DNA of 64,000 bases from CAYRGG01 sp964423745 (GCA_964423745.1 CAYRGG010000013.1:1-64000); one strand, 5' to 3'. Positions 1 through 9,274 are shown, counted from the first letter of the stretch. The notes: generated by a model from the letters alone, not told the origin. Numbers and translations are program-made.

Positions 1-51
1 AACGAAATCCGGGGATGTCCCGGATTCCACTTCGTTTCATCCGGGCTACCC
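1..51. repeat. REP-like palindromic element
   Basis: ATCCGGG at 7-13 pairs with CCCGGAT at 19-25, and the outer AACGA (1-5) pairs with TCGTT (32-36). The complement reads as a GTAGCCCGGAT...ATCCGGG unit, which I recognise as a short repeat scattered between genes in many gammaproteobacteria. No coding content. The element may extend to the left of the window. Confidence 0.5.
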
Positions 52-52
52 A

Positions 53-180
53 CTAGAGCGTTTTCGCTTCGATTGTACACAAGGCAGCCGAGGCGAGGCG
101 CGTGGAGTGTACATGCCAGTACATGAGCACGCCGAGACCGAAGGCTAACGCCGTGTACAACTGAGTGGGAAATGCTCTAG
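53..180. repeat. MITE-like inverted-repeat element of about 128 bp
   Basis: The ends CTAGAGCGTTTTC (from 53) and GAAATGCTCTAG (to 180) are imperfect inverted repeats. Inside them TTGTACAC (73-80) pairs with GTGTACAA (153-160). The element would fold into a long cruciform and has no credible ORF of its own. This looks like a non-autonomous mobile or structural repeat; no transposase is nearby. Confidence 0.5.
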
Positions 181-190
181 GGGTGAAGTC

Positions 191-219
191 GTAGGGTGGG
201 CAACTTGTTGCCCACGCGT
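191..219. repeat. Short hairpin repeat upstream of flhB
   Basis: GTGGGCAA (196-203) pairs with TTGCCCAC (208-215) around a 4-nt loop. The GTAGGGTGGGCAA...TTGCCCACGCG unit is a common dispersed intergenic repeat in gammaproteobacteria. It ends about 20 bp before the flhB start, so it lies in the flhB leader and might affect its expression. Confidence 0.45.
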
Positions 220-240
220 AAGGTTTAAGGAGACAAGGCC

Positions 241-1371
241 ATGGCCGGTGCCAATGAAGGTCAAGAACGCACTGAACAAGCGACCCCAAAACGCTTACAA
301 GACGCTGCTCGAAAAGGCCAAGTAGCCCGCTCCCGAGAGCTGACTACCTTTGCCTTATTATTGGGTGCGGCGGGGGGTTTACTGTTGTTTGGACCGTTGC
401 TCTTGGAAGGGCTGGTGGATCAGATGCGGGATAGCTTTCGCATGGATGGTCAAGAAATTTTCGACAGCAAGACCTTATTCAATACACTGCGTCAGGCCAT
501 TGTGCAAGGTATATGGCTTATCGCGCCATTTTTAGCCTTGCTCTTTTTACTCGCGTTGGCGGCTCCCGTTGCGTTAGGTGGTTGGAGCTTTAGCACACAA
601 TCCCTGGGTCTAAAATGGGAGCGCATCAGCCCGGCCAAGGGTTTGGGTCGCATGTTTTCCTGGCGGGCGCTCATGGAGTTAGTCAAAGCCTTAGCTAAAT
701 TTTTGGTAACCGCCACTGTGGGAGTGACGATATTATGGCTTAAAGAGCCAGAAATTCTGCATTTGGGTAGCGAACCGTTACTGCCTGCTTTGGCCCATAC
801 CGCGCAACTGTTGGGCTGGATTTTTCTCCTGTTAACCTTACCCCTCATGTTAGTAGCGGCGGTGGATGTGCCCTTTCAGTTATTCGATCATGCCCGTCAA
901 TTACGCATGACCAAACAAGAAGTACGAGACGAGTCGAAAGATACCGAGGGTAAACCTGAAGTAAAAGGCCGCATTCGCCGTTTGCAACAGGAATTCGCCC
1001 AGCGCCGCATGATGGAGAAGGTGCCCGGGGCTGATGTGGTGATCACCAACCCGACCCACTTTGCCGTAGCCCTAAAATACGATCAAGAGGCCATGGGCGC
1101 CCCAGTGATGTTGGCGAAGGGCACCGAGCTAACTGCTCTGCGGATTCGTAATTTGGCCGGAGAAAACCGCGTACCCCAGGTGGAATCCCCCTTATTAGCC
1201 CGGGCTTTGTATTACAACGGAGAGCTGGATAAACCGATTCCGGCTGCGTTGTATCTAGCAGTCGCCCAGGTATTGGCCTATGTCTTTCAATTGCGTCAAG
1301 AACAGCACGTCAGCGATGATCCCATCGTCATGACGGACGTTCCCGTGCCTTCCGAGCTGAGAACTCACTAA
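241..1371 (+). CDS. flhB: Flagellar type III export switch protein FlhB
   Basis: FlhB is the inner-membrane export-gate component that switches the flagellar type III apparatus from rod/hook to filament substrates. The protein has 376 residues, the normal length. A short charged N-terminus is followed by four hydrophobic segments (roughly 33-55, 85-110, 140-165, 185-210) and a cytoplasmic C-terminal domain. The autocleavage motif NPTH is intact at about 270-273, so self-cleavage between Asn and Pro is expected. The ATG is preceded by AAGGAG at a good distance. The stop overlaps the flhA start by one base (TAATG), which indicates translational coupling. A cluster of short repeats occupies the upstream 240 bp. 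Identification is secure. Confidence 0.97.
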   Translation: MAGANEGQERTEQATPKRLQDAARKGQVARSRELTTFALLLGAAGGLLLFGPLLLEGLVDQMRDSFRMDGQEIFDSKTLFNTLRQAIVQGIWLIAPFLALLFLLALAAPVALGGWSFSTQSLGLKWERISPAKGLGRMFSWRALMELVKALAKFLVTATVGVTILWLKEPEILHLGSEPLLPALAHTAQLLGWIFLLLTLPLMLVAAVDVPFQLFDHARQLRMTKQEVRDESKDTEGKPEVKGRIRRLQQEFAQRRMMEKVPGADVVITNPTHFAVALKYDQEAMGAPVMLAKGTELTALRIRNLAGENRVPQVESPLLARALYYNGELDKPIPAALYLAVAQVLAYVFQLRQEQHVSDDPIVMTDVPVPSELRTH

Positions 1372-3452
1372 TGGATAAAACCCTCAACGTTTCCGAGACC
1401 CTAGGTAGTTTGGCCCGCAGTGGTTTAGGCGCACCAGTGTTGTTGATCGTGATCCTGATGATGGTGGTGATCCCATTGCCACCGTTCGCCCTGGATATTT
1501 TCTTTACCTTTAATATTGCTTTATCCCTCGTGGTGATGCTGGCCACCGTATACAGTCGGCGGCCCTTGGATTTTGCCGTATTTCCCACAGTGTTGCTGGT
1601 AACGACATTGCTGCGTTTGGCCCTGAATGTGGCCTCCACCCGGGTGGTTTTGCTGGAAGGCCATACGGGTCCCGATGCGGCGGGCCGGGTCATCAAAGCC
1701 TTCGGTGATTTTGTGGTGGGGGGTAATTTCGCGGTGGGCTTGGTGGTGTTCGCCATTTTAATCATCATCAACTTTGTGGTGGTGACTAAGGGCGCTGGGC
1801 GTATCTCCGAAGTCAGCGCTCGTTTCACCTTGGATGCGTTGCCCGGTAAGCAAATGGCCATCGACGCGGATTTGAACGCCGGTCTCATCGACCAAGCTGG
1901 CGCTAAACAGCGCCGCGCTGAGGTGGTCCAGGAAGCGGATTTTTACGGCTCCATGGACGGCGCCAGCAAATTTGTGCGGGGCGATGCCATCGCCGGCATC
2001 CTTATTTTGTTTATCAACATCCTCGGCGGATTTGCGGTGGGCACCTTGCAACATCAGCTGCCCGCGGCTTCCGCGTTAGAAAATTACACTCTGCTTACCA
2101 TCGGTGATGGGTTAGTGGCGCAGATTCCCTCACTATTGCTGTCCACCGCCGCCGCCATCATGGTGACTCGCAATTCGGGAACTGAGGATATGGGGCAACA
2201 GGTGGTCAACCAACTGTTTGGCAGCGCCCAGACTTTGGCGGTCACCGCGGGTATTATTGGCTTATTAGGCATGATACCCGGTATGCCCAATGTGGCGTTT
2301 TTGGGTTTTGCGGGCGGCTTAGGTTATCTAGCCTGGCGTATCCATAACCGCCAGATCACACAGGCGGCTTCCGCAGAGGAAAAACCGCAACCCAGTGATC
2401 CAAAACCAGCTGAAAATCGCGAGGTGGGCTGGGACGATGTCCCCAATTTAGACACCATCGGTATGGAAGTGGGTTATCGGTTGATTTCCCTGGTGGACCG
2501 GAACCAAAATGGCGAATTATTGGATCGTATTCGGGGCGTTCGTAAGAAACTGTCTCAAGAGCTGGGATTTCTTATTCCACCAGTCCATATTCGGGATAAT
2601 TTAGATCTTACCCCCAATAACTATCGTATTACCTTACTCGGTGTGACGGCTGCTGAAGCGGAAGCCCATCCAGGTCGGGATTTGGCCATCAATCCAGGGC
2701 ATATCCAAGAAACCTTAACTGGCATGGCCACTCAAGACCCGGCCTTTAAACTGCCCGCCGTATGGATCGAGCCTTCCCTGAGAGAACACGCCCAGACGTT
2801 GGGCTACACGGTGGTGGATACCAGCACTGTTATCGCCACCCATCTCAATCAATTGCTCATGCACCATGCCCATGAGCTTTTAGGCTATGAAGAAACCCAA
2901 GAATTGTTGGATAGACTGGCTAAAACAGCACCCCGCTTAGCGCAAGATTTGGTGCCAAAAATTTTACCGCTGCGGGTTGTGGTAAAAGTGCTGCAAAACT
3001 TATTGACGGAGGGTGTTTCCATCCGCGATATGCGCACCATCGCCGAGACTTTGGCGGAGGTGGGAGCCAGCAGTCAGGATCCCGACGTTTTGACCACCTT
3101 GGTGCGCATCGCACTGGGCCGTATGATTATTCAAAATATCAATGGGTTAACCGATGAACTGCCGGTGATTACCTTAGATAGAAACTTGGAACAGATATTG
3201 CAAAATTCTGTACAAACGCAGAAGCAAGTGTCCCTAGAGCCTGGGCTTGCAGAACGCTTACACACAGCGTTATCAGACACGGCCCAGAAGCAGGATCTAG
3301 TGGGACAACCGGCGGTTTTGTTGGTCTCCGATGCCATTCGAGGAACCCTAGCACGGTTTGTAAGGCATGGTATTCCAAACCTTCACGTACTTGCTTTTGC
3401 CGAGATACCTGAAGACAAGACATTAAAAGTGATTGCAACGGTAGGAAGATAA
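1371..3452 (+). CDS. flhA: Flagellar type III export protein FlhA
   Basis: FlhA is the largest membrane component of the flagellar export gate and forms the cytoplasmic nonameric ring that docks chaperone-substrate complexes. This copy is 693 residues, typical of the family. Residues 1 to about 325 hold eight hydrophobic segments, and the FHIPEP-family signature (RISEVSARFTLDALPGKQM and following IDADL) lies at about 144-170. The C-terminal half from about 345 is the soluble docking domain. The start codon shares a base with the flhB stop. flhF follows after 56 bp. Nothing is odd in length or motifs. Confidence 0.97.
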   Translation: MDKTLNVSETLGSLARSGLGAPVLLIVILMMVVIPLPPFALDIFFTFNIALSLVVMLATVYSRRPLDFAVFPTVLLVTTLLRLALNVASTRVVLLEGHTGPDAAGRVIKAFGDFVVGGNFAVGLVVFAILIIINFVVVTKGAGRISEVSARFTLDALPGKQMAIDADLNAGLIDQAGAKQRRAEVVQEADFYGSMDGASKFVRGDAIAGILILFINILGGFAVGTLQHQLPAASALENYTLLTIGDGLVAQIPSLLLSTAAAIMVTRNSGTEDMGQQVVNQLFGSAQTLAVTAGIIGLLGMIPGMPNVAFLGFAGGLGYLAWRIHNRQITQAASAEEKPQPSDPKPAENREVGWDDVPNLDTIGMEVGYRLISLVDRNQNGELLDRIRGVRKKLSQELGFLIPPVHIRDNLDLTPNNYRITLLGVTAAEAEAHPGRDLAINPGHIQETLTGMATQDPAFKLPAVWIEPSLREHAQTLGYTVVDTSTVIATHLNQLLMHHAHELLGYEETQELLDRLAKTAPRLAQDLVPKILPLRVVVKVLQNLLTEGVSIRDMRTIAETLAEVGASSQDPDVLTTLVRIALGRMIIQNINGLTDELPVITLDRNLEQILQNSVQTQKQVSLEPGLAERLHTALSDTAQKQDLVGQPAVLLVSDAIRGTLARFVRHGIPNLHVLAFAEIPEDKTLKVIATVGR

Positions 3453-3508
3453 TTTAACGGGCCGCAGCCTTCTGAATACGTAGAAAGTCTGCTGCCGAGG
3501 CGCTCCAT

Positions 3509-4804
3509 ATGAAAGTTAAGCGATTTTATGCAGCTAATATCCGGGAAGCCATGCGCAAGGTGCGCGAAGAGTTGGGTGCTGAGGCGGTTATCCTCTCCAA
3601 CCGTCGCGTGAGCAATGGTTTGGAAATTATTGCCGCCATCGATTACGACGAAAAGTTTTTAAAAAGTCCACCAACAGACGCGAATCCAGCAGCTGAACCG
3701 CCAGTGCCGCAGTCTGCGTCGGCAATACCCAACAAACCCCCACTGACTACCAGTACAGCCAAGCCTGTGCCTGCGCCTAAAGCCACGCCTACCCAACCCC
3801 CCCAGACCATGCCGTCTTCCGCGACCCCCCCTGGGGTACGCCCCACAGGTGAAAAATCCCAGGTGGTGTGGTCCCAGGACCCCATGTTGGTGGACATGCA
3901 AAACGATATTAAGCGCATGCAGCACATGCTTGAGCAGCAGCTTTCGGGACTGGCCTGGGGTGATTTGGGACGGCGTCAACCCCAACGGGCAGATTTACTG
4001 GAGAAGCTGATGCATTTTGGCTTGACCGCCAAGTTGAGCGTTCAGTTAGCGGACGCTGCGGCTGCACAGCCTGAACAGGGTTGGTCGATGGCCCTTAACG
4101 CATTAACCCAGGGGTTAATGGTGGGCCAAGACGAGATTCTCAGCGAAGGTGGCGTGGTGGCCTTGGTGGGTCCCACCGGGGTTGGCAAAACCACCACCAT
4201 CGCCAAACTAGCCGCCCACTACACCTTACGTCATGGACCAAGGCAGGTGGCGCTGATCACCACGGACAGTTACCGCATCGGCGCCTTTGAACAACTACGC
4301 ACCTTTGCCATGATTCTGGACCTACCGGTACGTCTGGTGAGCAGTCGAGAAGAATTACAGGATGCTATTACCGGCTACAGCGATAAGTCTCTGGTACTGA
4401 TCGATACAGCAGGGATGAGTCAGCGGGATATGCGTCTGTCACAGCAGTTTGCATTGTTCGACGTGGCGCCCGCCATTAAGACCTATTTAGTGCTTTCTGC
4501 CAATGCCCAAGTGGCCATGTTGGAAGAAGCGGTTATGGCTTTTGGGAAGGCGCCGCTAGCCGGTGGCATTCTCACCAAAGTGGATGAAGCAACCCGCTTA
4601 GGGGGTGTTTTCTCGGTTTTATATGATCACAAACTGCCGTTAGCTTATGTCAGCAACGGTCAGCGAGTTCCGGAGGATCTTCAAGTGGCTCAAATCGAAG
4701 AGCTGTTGAGTTTGGGTGAGCGATTTGTCGAACTGTACAGCAGTACCGCCGACAATGAAGCACTTGCCCTAACATTTGGCAGGAGAATGGTCAATGCTAG
4801 CTGA
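3509..4804 (+). CDS. flhF: Flagellar placement SRP-type GTPase FlhF
   Basis: FlhF is a signal-recognition-particle family GTPase that recruits early flagellar proteins to the cell pole. The 431-residue protein has the usual three parts. These are an N-terminal basic B domain (KVKRFYAANIREAMRKVREE), a Pro/Thr-rich linker at about 55-115, and an NG GTPase domain. The P-loop GPTGVGKTTT starts at about 221, the TTDSYRIGAFEQL box follows, and DTAGMSQRD is the G3 motif. The gene overlaps the likely flhG start by 11 nt. Together with FlhG this sets polar position and number, which argues for a polar flagellum. Confidence 0.96.
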   Translation: MKVKRFYAANIREAMRKVREELGAEAVILSNRRVSNGLEIIAAIDYDEKFLKSPPTDANPAAEPPVPQSASAIPNKPPLTTSTAKPVPAPKATPTQPPQTMPSSATPPGVRPTGEKSQVVWSQDPMLVDMQNDIKRMQHMLEQQLSGLAWGDLGRRQPQRADLLEKLMHFGLTAKLSVQLADAAAAQPEQGWSMALNALTQGLMVGQDEILSEGGVVALVGPTGVGKTTTIAKLAAHYTLRHGPRQVALITTDSYRIGAFEQLRTFAMILDLPVRLVSSREELQDAITGYSDKSLVLIDTAGMSQRDMRLSQQFALFDVAPAIKTYLVLSANAQVAMLEEAVMAFGKAPLAGGILTKVDEATRLGGVFSVLYDHKLPLAYVSNGQRVPEDLQVAQIEELLSLGERFVELYSSTADNEALALTFGRRMVNAS

Positions 4805-5672
4805 AGCGAGGTACGACACCATGGCGCCCTCAGGCCCTGCCCGGCAACGCCCAGTGCGCGCCATCTGTGTGGCTAGCGGCAAAGGTGGTGTGGGGAAAAG
4901 CAGTATCGTGGTGAATTTGGCGTTTGCCCTCATTTCTCGACAAAAAAAAGTCATGTTATTGGATGGGGATTTGGGTTTAGCCAATCTCGATGTTATTTTG
5001 GGATTGCAACCCCACTATAACTTATCCCATGTACTCAATGGGGAACTGGCGCTAAAAGATATTATCATGGAAGGACCCTGGGGCGTTCGGGTTATTCCCG
5101 CCGGTTCTGGTATAAAACGCATGGCGGAGCTTAAACCCGAGGAAAACGCCGGTATCATTCAAGCTTTTAGCGAGCTGGAAGAGGATCTTGATGTGCTATT
5201 GATCGACTCCGCTGCCGGTATCTCAGACAGCGTGGTGGCTTTCAGTCGGGCTGCTCAGGATGTCATCGTGGTGATCTGTGATGAACCTGCTTCCCTGACC
5301 GATGCTTACGCACTCATTAAATTACTAAGTCAAGATTACGGGGTTGAGCGCTTTCACGTTATTTCCAACCGCGTTGCTAATAACAATAAGGGGCGAGAGC
5401 TTTTTGGCCGGTTAATGCAGGTCACCGACCGATTTTTGGATGTGGGTCTGGATTATCTAGGTTGTGTGCCAGAGGATTCCCAGTTACGCAAGGCGGTACA
5501 AGCGCAACGGGCGGTGGTGGAGGTTTTTCCGGGCAGCCGTTCCGCGGTGGCCTTCCAGCAGTTGGTGGAACGTATTCAGCATTGGCCGGTGTCCTGTGCG
5601 CCCACAGGTCATCTACAGTTTTTTATCGAGCGCTTAATAAATCCGGCTTATTCCCAAGAGGCCGTTGAGTAA
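4794..5672 (+). CDS. flhG: Flagellar number regulator FlhG (FleN), MinD/ParA-type ATPase
   Basis: FlhG restricts flagellar number and antagonises FlhF and, in polar flagellates, the FleQ-type master regulator. The protein is a MinD-like ATPase with the deviant Walker A GKGGVGKS at residues 29-36, a DGDLGLANLD switch region and LLIDSAAG as Walker B. I chose the ATG at 4794 because AGGAG sits 8 nt upstream. A TTG at 4776 is an alternative start that adds six residues. The gene overlaps flhF, and its stop shares a base with the fliA start, so the block is translated as a coupled unit. The C-terminal hydrophobic tail is expected to bind the membrane. Confidence 0.95.
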   Translation: MLAEARYDTMAPSGPARQRPVRAICVASGKGGVGKSSIVVNLAFALISRQKKVMLLDGDLGLANLDVILGLQPHYNLSHVLNGELALKDIIMEGPWGVRVIPAGSGIKRMAELKPEENAGIIQAFSELEEDLDVLLIDSAAGISDSVVAFSRAAQDVIVVICDEPASLTDAYALIKLLSQDYGVERFHVISNRVANNNKGRELFGRLMQVTDRFLDVGLDYLGCVPEDSQLRKAVQAQRAVVEVFPGSRSAVAFQQLVERIQHWPVSCAPTGHLQFFIERLINPAYSQEAVE

Positions 5673-6385
5673 TGAGGGGCTTGAGCGCTTATACTCAAAC
5701 CGGTGGACGCGAAACAGACGACCTAATCGCCCAATCCGCGCCTTTGGTAAAGCGCATCGCTTACCATATGTCAGGACGGTTGCCTGCTTTTGTCGAAGTT
5801 GATGATCTTATTCAAGCCGGTATGTTGGGTTTAATGGAAGCTGCCCGTCGTTTTGACGCCACCCGCGGCGCTAGTTTCAATACTTTTGCGGAACAACGTA
5901 TCCGCGGCGCCATGTTAGACGAGGTGCGCAGGAATGACTGGGCGCCGCGTTCCGTACACCGTAAAGCTCGGGATATCAGTGAAGCGATTCGCATCCTGGA
6001 GACTGCCACCGGTGAGGAAGCCAAAGACGAGGCTATCGCGGCTCAGTTGGGTTGGTCCCTGGTGGAATATCATAAGACGTTGGCGGACCTCCGGGGTCAA
6101 AAGATGTTGTCTTTGGACGACCCAGGCGCAGAGGGGGAAAGTCTCGGCGACCAATTGATCGATCCCCAGGAAGAACCTTCGGAAACTGTCCAGAAACAGC
6201 ATTTAATCGGCCATTTGAGCCAAGCCATTGAGGGTTTACCCGAGCGTGAGCGTTTAGTGCTTTCCCTATATTACGATGAGGAACTTAACCTTAAAGAAAT
6301 CGGTGAAGTTTTAGGTGTCAGTGAAAGCCGGATCAGTCAACTTCATAGTCAAGCGCTGTTGCGTTTGCGGTCCTGGGCCAACTAG
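5672..6385 (+). CDS. fliA: RNA polymerase sigma-28 factor for flagellar class 3/4 genes (FliA)
   Basis: FliA directs transcription of flagellin, chemotaxis and motor genes and is held inactive by FlgM until the hook is complete. The 237-residue protein has sigma region 2 (DLIQAGMLGLMEAARRFD... with the RIRGAMLDEVR stretch), region 3, and a region 4 helix-turn-helix (LKEIGEVLGVSESRISQLHS). The start is coupled to the flhG stop (TAATG). The stator genes follow after 46 bp. The product is standard in length and motif content. Confidence 0.96.
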   Translation: MRGLSAYTQTGGRETDDLIAQSAPLVKRIAYHMSGRLPAFVEVDDLIQAGMLGLMEAARRFDATRGASFNTFAEQRIRGAMLDEVRRNDWAPRSVHRKARDISEAIRILETATGEEAKDEAIAAQLGWSLVEYHKTLADLRGQKMLSLDDPGAEGESLGDQLIDPQEEPSETVQKQHLIGHLSQAIEGLPERERLVLSLYYDEELNLKEIGEVLGVSESRISQLHSQALLRLRSWAN

Positions 6386-6431
6386 CGGGCAATGCTTGAG
6401 TTACACAGTATAAGGGGGAAATGAAATAGCG

Positions 6432-7175
6432 ATGGATATGCTCAGTGTAACAGGGCTTATTTTAGCTTTCGGCGCTATTGTTGTAGGTCAGACCCTAGAG
6501 GGTGGTCATTTAACCTCGTTAATCAACGGCTCTGCCTTTGTCATTGTTATGGGTGGCACGGCAGGGGCTATTTTGCTACAAGCGCCAAGACCCGTTTTTG
6601 AGCGCGCCTTACGGCGAGCACCCTGGGTATTGTGGCCACCAGTCCATTCTTTAGAAGAAACCATTGGCAAGCTATTGGGGTGGAGTAGTATAGCCCGCAA
6701 AGAAGGACTGTTAGGGTTAGAACGATTTATGGATAATGAAACCGATGCCTTTGCCTGTAAAGCCTTGCAGTTGTTGGTGGATGGTAACGAGCCGGGGGAC
6801 ATTCGCCATGCCCTAGAGATGGAGCTGACCCTCTGGGAAGATAGTGAATATCAAGCCGTGCGGGTTTTTGAGGGGATGGGCGGTTATGCGCCCACCATCG
6901 GCATCATTGGCTCCGTACTAGGTCTTATCCATGTGATGGAAAACCTCGCTGATCCTAGCAAATTGGGCGGAGGCATCGCAGCGGCCTTTGTAGCCACCAT
7001 TTATGGTGTGGGGTTGGCCAATTTAGTTTGTTTTCCCTTAGCCAATAAACTAAAAAGTATTGTGCAGGAACAGTCTCGCCACAGTGAAGTGATTATCGAA
7101 GGGGTTATCGCCATCGCCCAAGGCAGCAATACGCGCACCATCGCCTCTCGTTTACACGGCTTTCTACAGGATTAA
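6432..7175 (+). CDS. motC: Flagellar stator subunit, MotA/MotC family
   Basis: This is the four-TM stator ring subunit that couples ion flow to torque on FliG. The 247-residue protein has hydrophobic segments near 5-22 and 33-50, a large cytoplasmic loop carrying the conserved charged region, and the paired segments around 155-170 and 180-205 (GGYAPTIGIIGSVLGLIHVM is the typical Pro-containing segment). The gene lies directly after fliA and 10 bp before motD, matching the MotC/MotD arrangement of pseudomonad-like polar flagella rather than MotA/MotB. The coupling ion cannot be decided from sequence here. The symbol is by context. Confidence 0.88.
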   Translation: MDMLSVTGLILAFGAIVVGQTLEGGHLTSLINGSAFVIVMGGTAGAILLQAPRPVFERALRRAPWVLWPPVHSLEETIGKLLGWSSIARKEGLLGLERFMDNETDAFACKALQLLVDGNEPGDIRHALEMELTLWEDSEYQAVRVFEGMGGYAPTIGIIGSVLGLIHVMENLADPSKLGGGIAAAFVATIYGVGLANLVCFPLANKLKSIVQEQSRHSEVIIEGVIAIAQGSNTRTIASRLHGFLQD

Positions 7176-7185
7176 CGGGGGTAGC

Positions 7186-8256
7186 ATGATTAGAAAGCGT
7201 CGTCAGCACAACGGGCCAGAAAATCACGAACGATGGATGGTGTCCTATGCGGACTTTATCACCTTATTATTCGCTTTATTTGTGGTGATGTATGCCATAT
7301 CTTCCGTAAATGAAGGAAAATATCGTGTCTTATCTGAAGCCATGGCAGACGCTTTTCGCCCTGTTTCAATGACTAATAAGCACCAGTGGGCATCCGCGGA
7401 TTCCTCAGTATCCCCCAATCTTTCAGGGCAAACCGTGGCAACCCCAATTTTACCTTACCAAATTGCACCGGATTTACGGCCCTTGCCCATGGCGGCGGCT
7501 CCAGAAGAAACCATTGAGCCTACCGAGACTGCCTGTCCAACCCCGGAAGAATCTGTCGTTGAACCGCCAGTACAAATGGCCAGGGTTGCCCATGCGCCTG
7601 ACCCCAATCCGCAGGAGGAAGCGGTTGTCGAAAACCAACCTGCTGATTCTATTGCTGAGGAACCATCGGGACAGAAAAACGACGACCCTATGTTATCCAT
7701 CGCAACCCAGTTAGAAAATTCAGTATCCGAACTGATTGAAGCGGATCTGGTGCGTATCCGTCGGGAAGGATCGTGGCTTGAGTTGGAAATGAAAAACCAT
7801 ATGTTGTTTGATAGCGCCAGTAGTGTTATCAATACGGATGCTGTGCCCTCTATCCAGCAAATCGCTGGGGTGTTGCGGGATATCCCCAATCGTATCCATG
7901 TGGAAGGTTTTACCGATAATATTCCTATTAGTACGTCCTTGTATCCTTCTAACTGGGAGCTTTCCGCAGCGCGAGCCGCCAGTGTAGTGCATCTGTTGAT
8001 GGATGAAGGTCTGGCGCCAGAACGTATGGCGGCTGTAGGCTATGGCGAACATCGCCCGATAGCTGATAATGCCACGGAACAGGGACGCATTCAAAATCGG
8101 CGGGTGGTTTTGGTTATTTTGGACAACGCCGATATTGACCGGCGTATCCATGAAGAGTCAAACTTCACCGCTATGGAAAACGACACTCCTTCAACCGTCA
8201 CCCCTGCCATGGCACAGCGTGAGTCTGGGACGCGGGGGTCTTCGCTACAACCGTGA
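7186..8256 (+). CDS. motD: Flagellar stator subunit MotD (MotB family, OmpA domain)
   Basis: MotD anchors the stator to peptidoglycan and supplies the ion-binding aspartate. The 356-residue protein has one TM helix (about 17-38) containing the conserved Asp in SYADFITLLFALF. A long Pro/Glu-rich periplasmic linker (about 95-175) follows. An OmpA-like peptidoglycan-binding domain covers about 205-310, with VEGFTDNIPI, LSAARAASVV and GYGEHRPIA motifs. The family often ends soon after the OmpA domain; here a Ser/Thr-rich tail of about 40 residues follows. It is preceded by motC and its stop overlaps a small downstream gene. Confidence 0.93.
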   Translation: MIRKRRQHNGPENHERWMVSYADFITLLFALFVVMYAISSVNEGKYRVLSEAMADAFRPVSMTNKHQWASADSSVSPNLSGQTVATPILPYQIAPDLRPLPMAAAPEETIEPTETACPTPEESVVEPPVQMARVAHAPDPNPQEEAVVENQPADSIAEEPSGQKNDDPMLSIATQLENSVSELIEADLVRIRREGSWLELEMKNHMLFDSASSVINTDAVPSIQQIAGVLRDIPNRIHVEGFTDNIPISTSLYPSNWELSAARAASVVHLLMDEGLAPERMAAVGYGEHRPIADNATEQGRIQNRRVVLVILDNADIDRRIHEESNFTAMENDTPSTVTPAMAQRESGTRGSSLQP

Positions 8257-8426
8257 GCTGGAAGATGGGCCAGATAAAAGAAATTAGTCCCTTGCGGCCA
8301 ACGCCGCCGGTGCGGCCTAAAGTAAAACGTGAGCGCCAGAACCCAACGCCTGCTCAGGACGAACAACCGGATGCAATACCCGTAGAGGAAGATTCCCACG
8401 ACCAGCATATCGATGAATTTGTCTAA
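8253..8426 (+). CDS. Small Pro-rich protein of the flagellar locus
   Basis: This 57-residue ORF starts at a GTG that overlaps the motD stop (GTGA). An ATG at 8265 would give 53 residues. It has a short N-terminus with PLRPTPPVRPKVKRER, a polar middle, and an acidic end (HIDEFV). No signal peptide or membrane segment is present. From memory, similar short proteins with a PxxP-rich start and an IDEY-like end lie between motD and the DUF2802 gene in other gammaproteobacteria. The function is unknown. The tight spacing (6 bp to the next gene) supports it as a real gene. Confidence 0.6.
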   Translation: MSWKMGQIKEISPLRPTPPVRPKVKRERQNPTPAQDEQPDAIPVEEDSHDQHIDEFV

Positions 8427-8432
8427 AAACTT

Positions 8433-8897
8433 ATGAACGATATTTTGCTTTACGGTATCGCCATTACCGCTCTTTTAGTCAGCGATGTGATTCTTGTGCT
8501 GCTGGGAGCGTTGATCTACCGTGTTTATCGTCAGTCCCAAGCTCAGGCAAACGATCAAGACGTTTCTACCCAGGAACTGCGTCAGGATCTAAAGGGTCTG
8601 GGTATGTCCCTAAGCGTCTTGGGCGAACGTTTGGCGCGGCTGGAAACCCAGATAGGTCGCCTTGAGGATCGTCAAGGACAGCAGGCCATGTCCAGTAACA
8701 AGGAAGCGGATCATCGCTCTTTCCAGGTTGCCACTAAGATGGCTTTGCAGGGCGCTGACGTAGAAGAAATCGTTACTGTATGTGGACTAACGCAAGGAGA
8801 GGCAGAGTTAGTGCGGATGCTTCATGCTAAGCATCAGGCAGACCAGAACGCACCGCCTCAACCCATTAAAAAAGCTAGCATTAAAGATAATTACTAG
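8433..8897 (+). CDS. DUF2802 membrane protein of the flagellar locus
   Basis: The 154-residue protein begins with one membrane helix (about 5-28). A predicted coiled coil follows (LRQDLKGLGMSLSVLGERLARLETQIGRLE), and then a C-terminal domain with the pattern VATKMALQGADVEEIVTVCGLTQGEAELV, which is the DUF2802 signature. That C-terminal part resembles a small helix-turn-helix. Genes of this family close fliA-mot clusters in polar flagellates, but their role is not established. It is the last gene before the 0.7-kb scar region. Confidence 0.85.
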   Translation: MNDILLYGIAITALLVSDVILVLLGALIYRVYRQSQAQANDQDVSTQELRQDLKGLGMSLSVLGERLARLETQIGRLEDRQGQQAMSSNKEADHRSFQVATKMALQGADVEEIVTVCGLTQGEAELVRMLHAKHQADQNAPPQPIKKASIKDNY

Positions 8898-9034
8898 AAG
8901 CTGAAGCTATGCCGTCACTTTCTAAAATCAGTATTAGTGCAACCTTGCAGGCTTAACTCTGCTTTTCTTTCTAATTGCTATCCCCATTTGAAAACAGTTA
9001 TTTCTCCTGAAGACCGATAAAACTCTAGGGCGCT

Positions 9035-9274
9035 TTGACACAATTCTTCGTTTTCCAAAAGGAAGTGTGGTTTTGGCGCGATGGACATTTTTCCATCTAT
9101 AGCTTGAATCGAGACAACACGAATGCATTTGCTGAAAACAACGGCTATCAACATGTTCCCCACAGTGGTTTGCTACCTAGCCTCGATATCACTAAGCTGA
9201 CAGAATGTATAAAGATGCTGCAGCCGTTAGATGCAGTAAAAAAGTTTTGTCACAATCTACTGAAACTACGTTAA
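9035..9274 (+). pseudogene. C-terminal remnant of an Uma2-family endonuclease-like gene
   Basis: The reading frame (TTG start, 79 residues) contains KEVWFWRDGHFSIYSL, then PSLDITKLTECIKM and DAVKKF. These match, in order, the end of Uma2/DUF820 proteins (EVWFW-x-DG-x-F-x-Y-x-L ... LP-x-LD ... A-x-x-x-F). The N-terminal two thirds, including the nuclease core, are missing. The upstream 130 bp has stops in all frames I followed. It is therefore a decayed fragment rather than a gene. It sits beside a truncated antitoxin gene, so this looks like an old accessory-gene graveyard. Confidence 0.5.
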
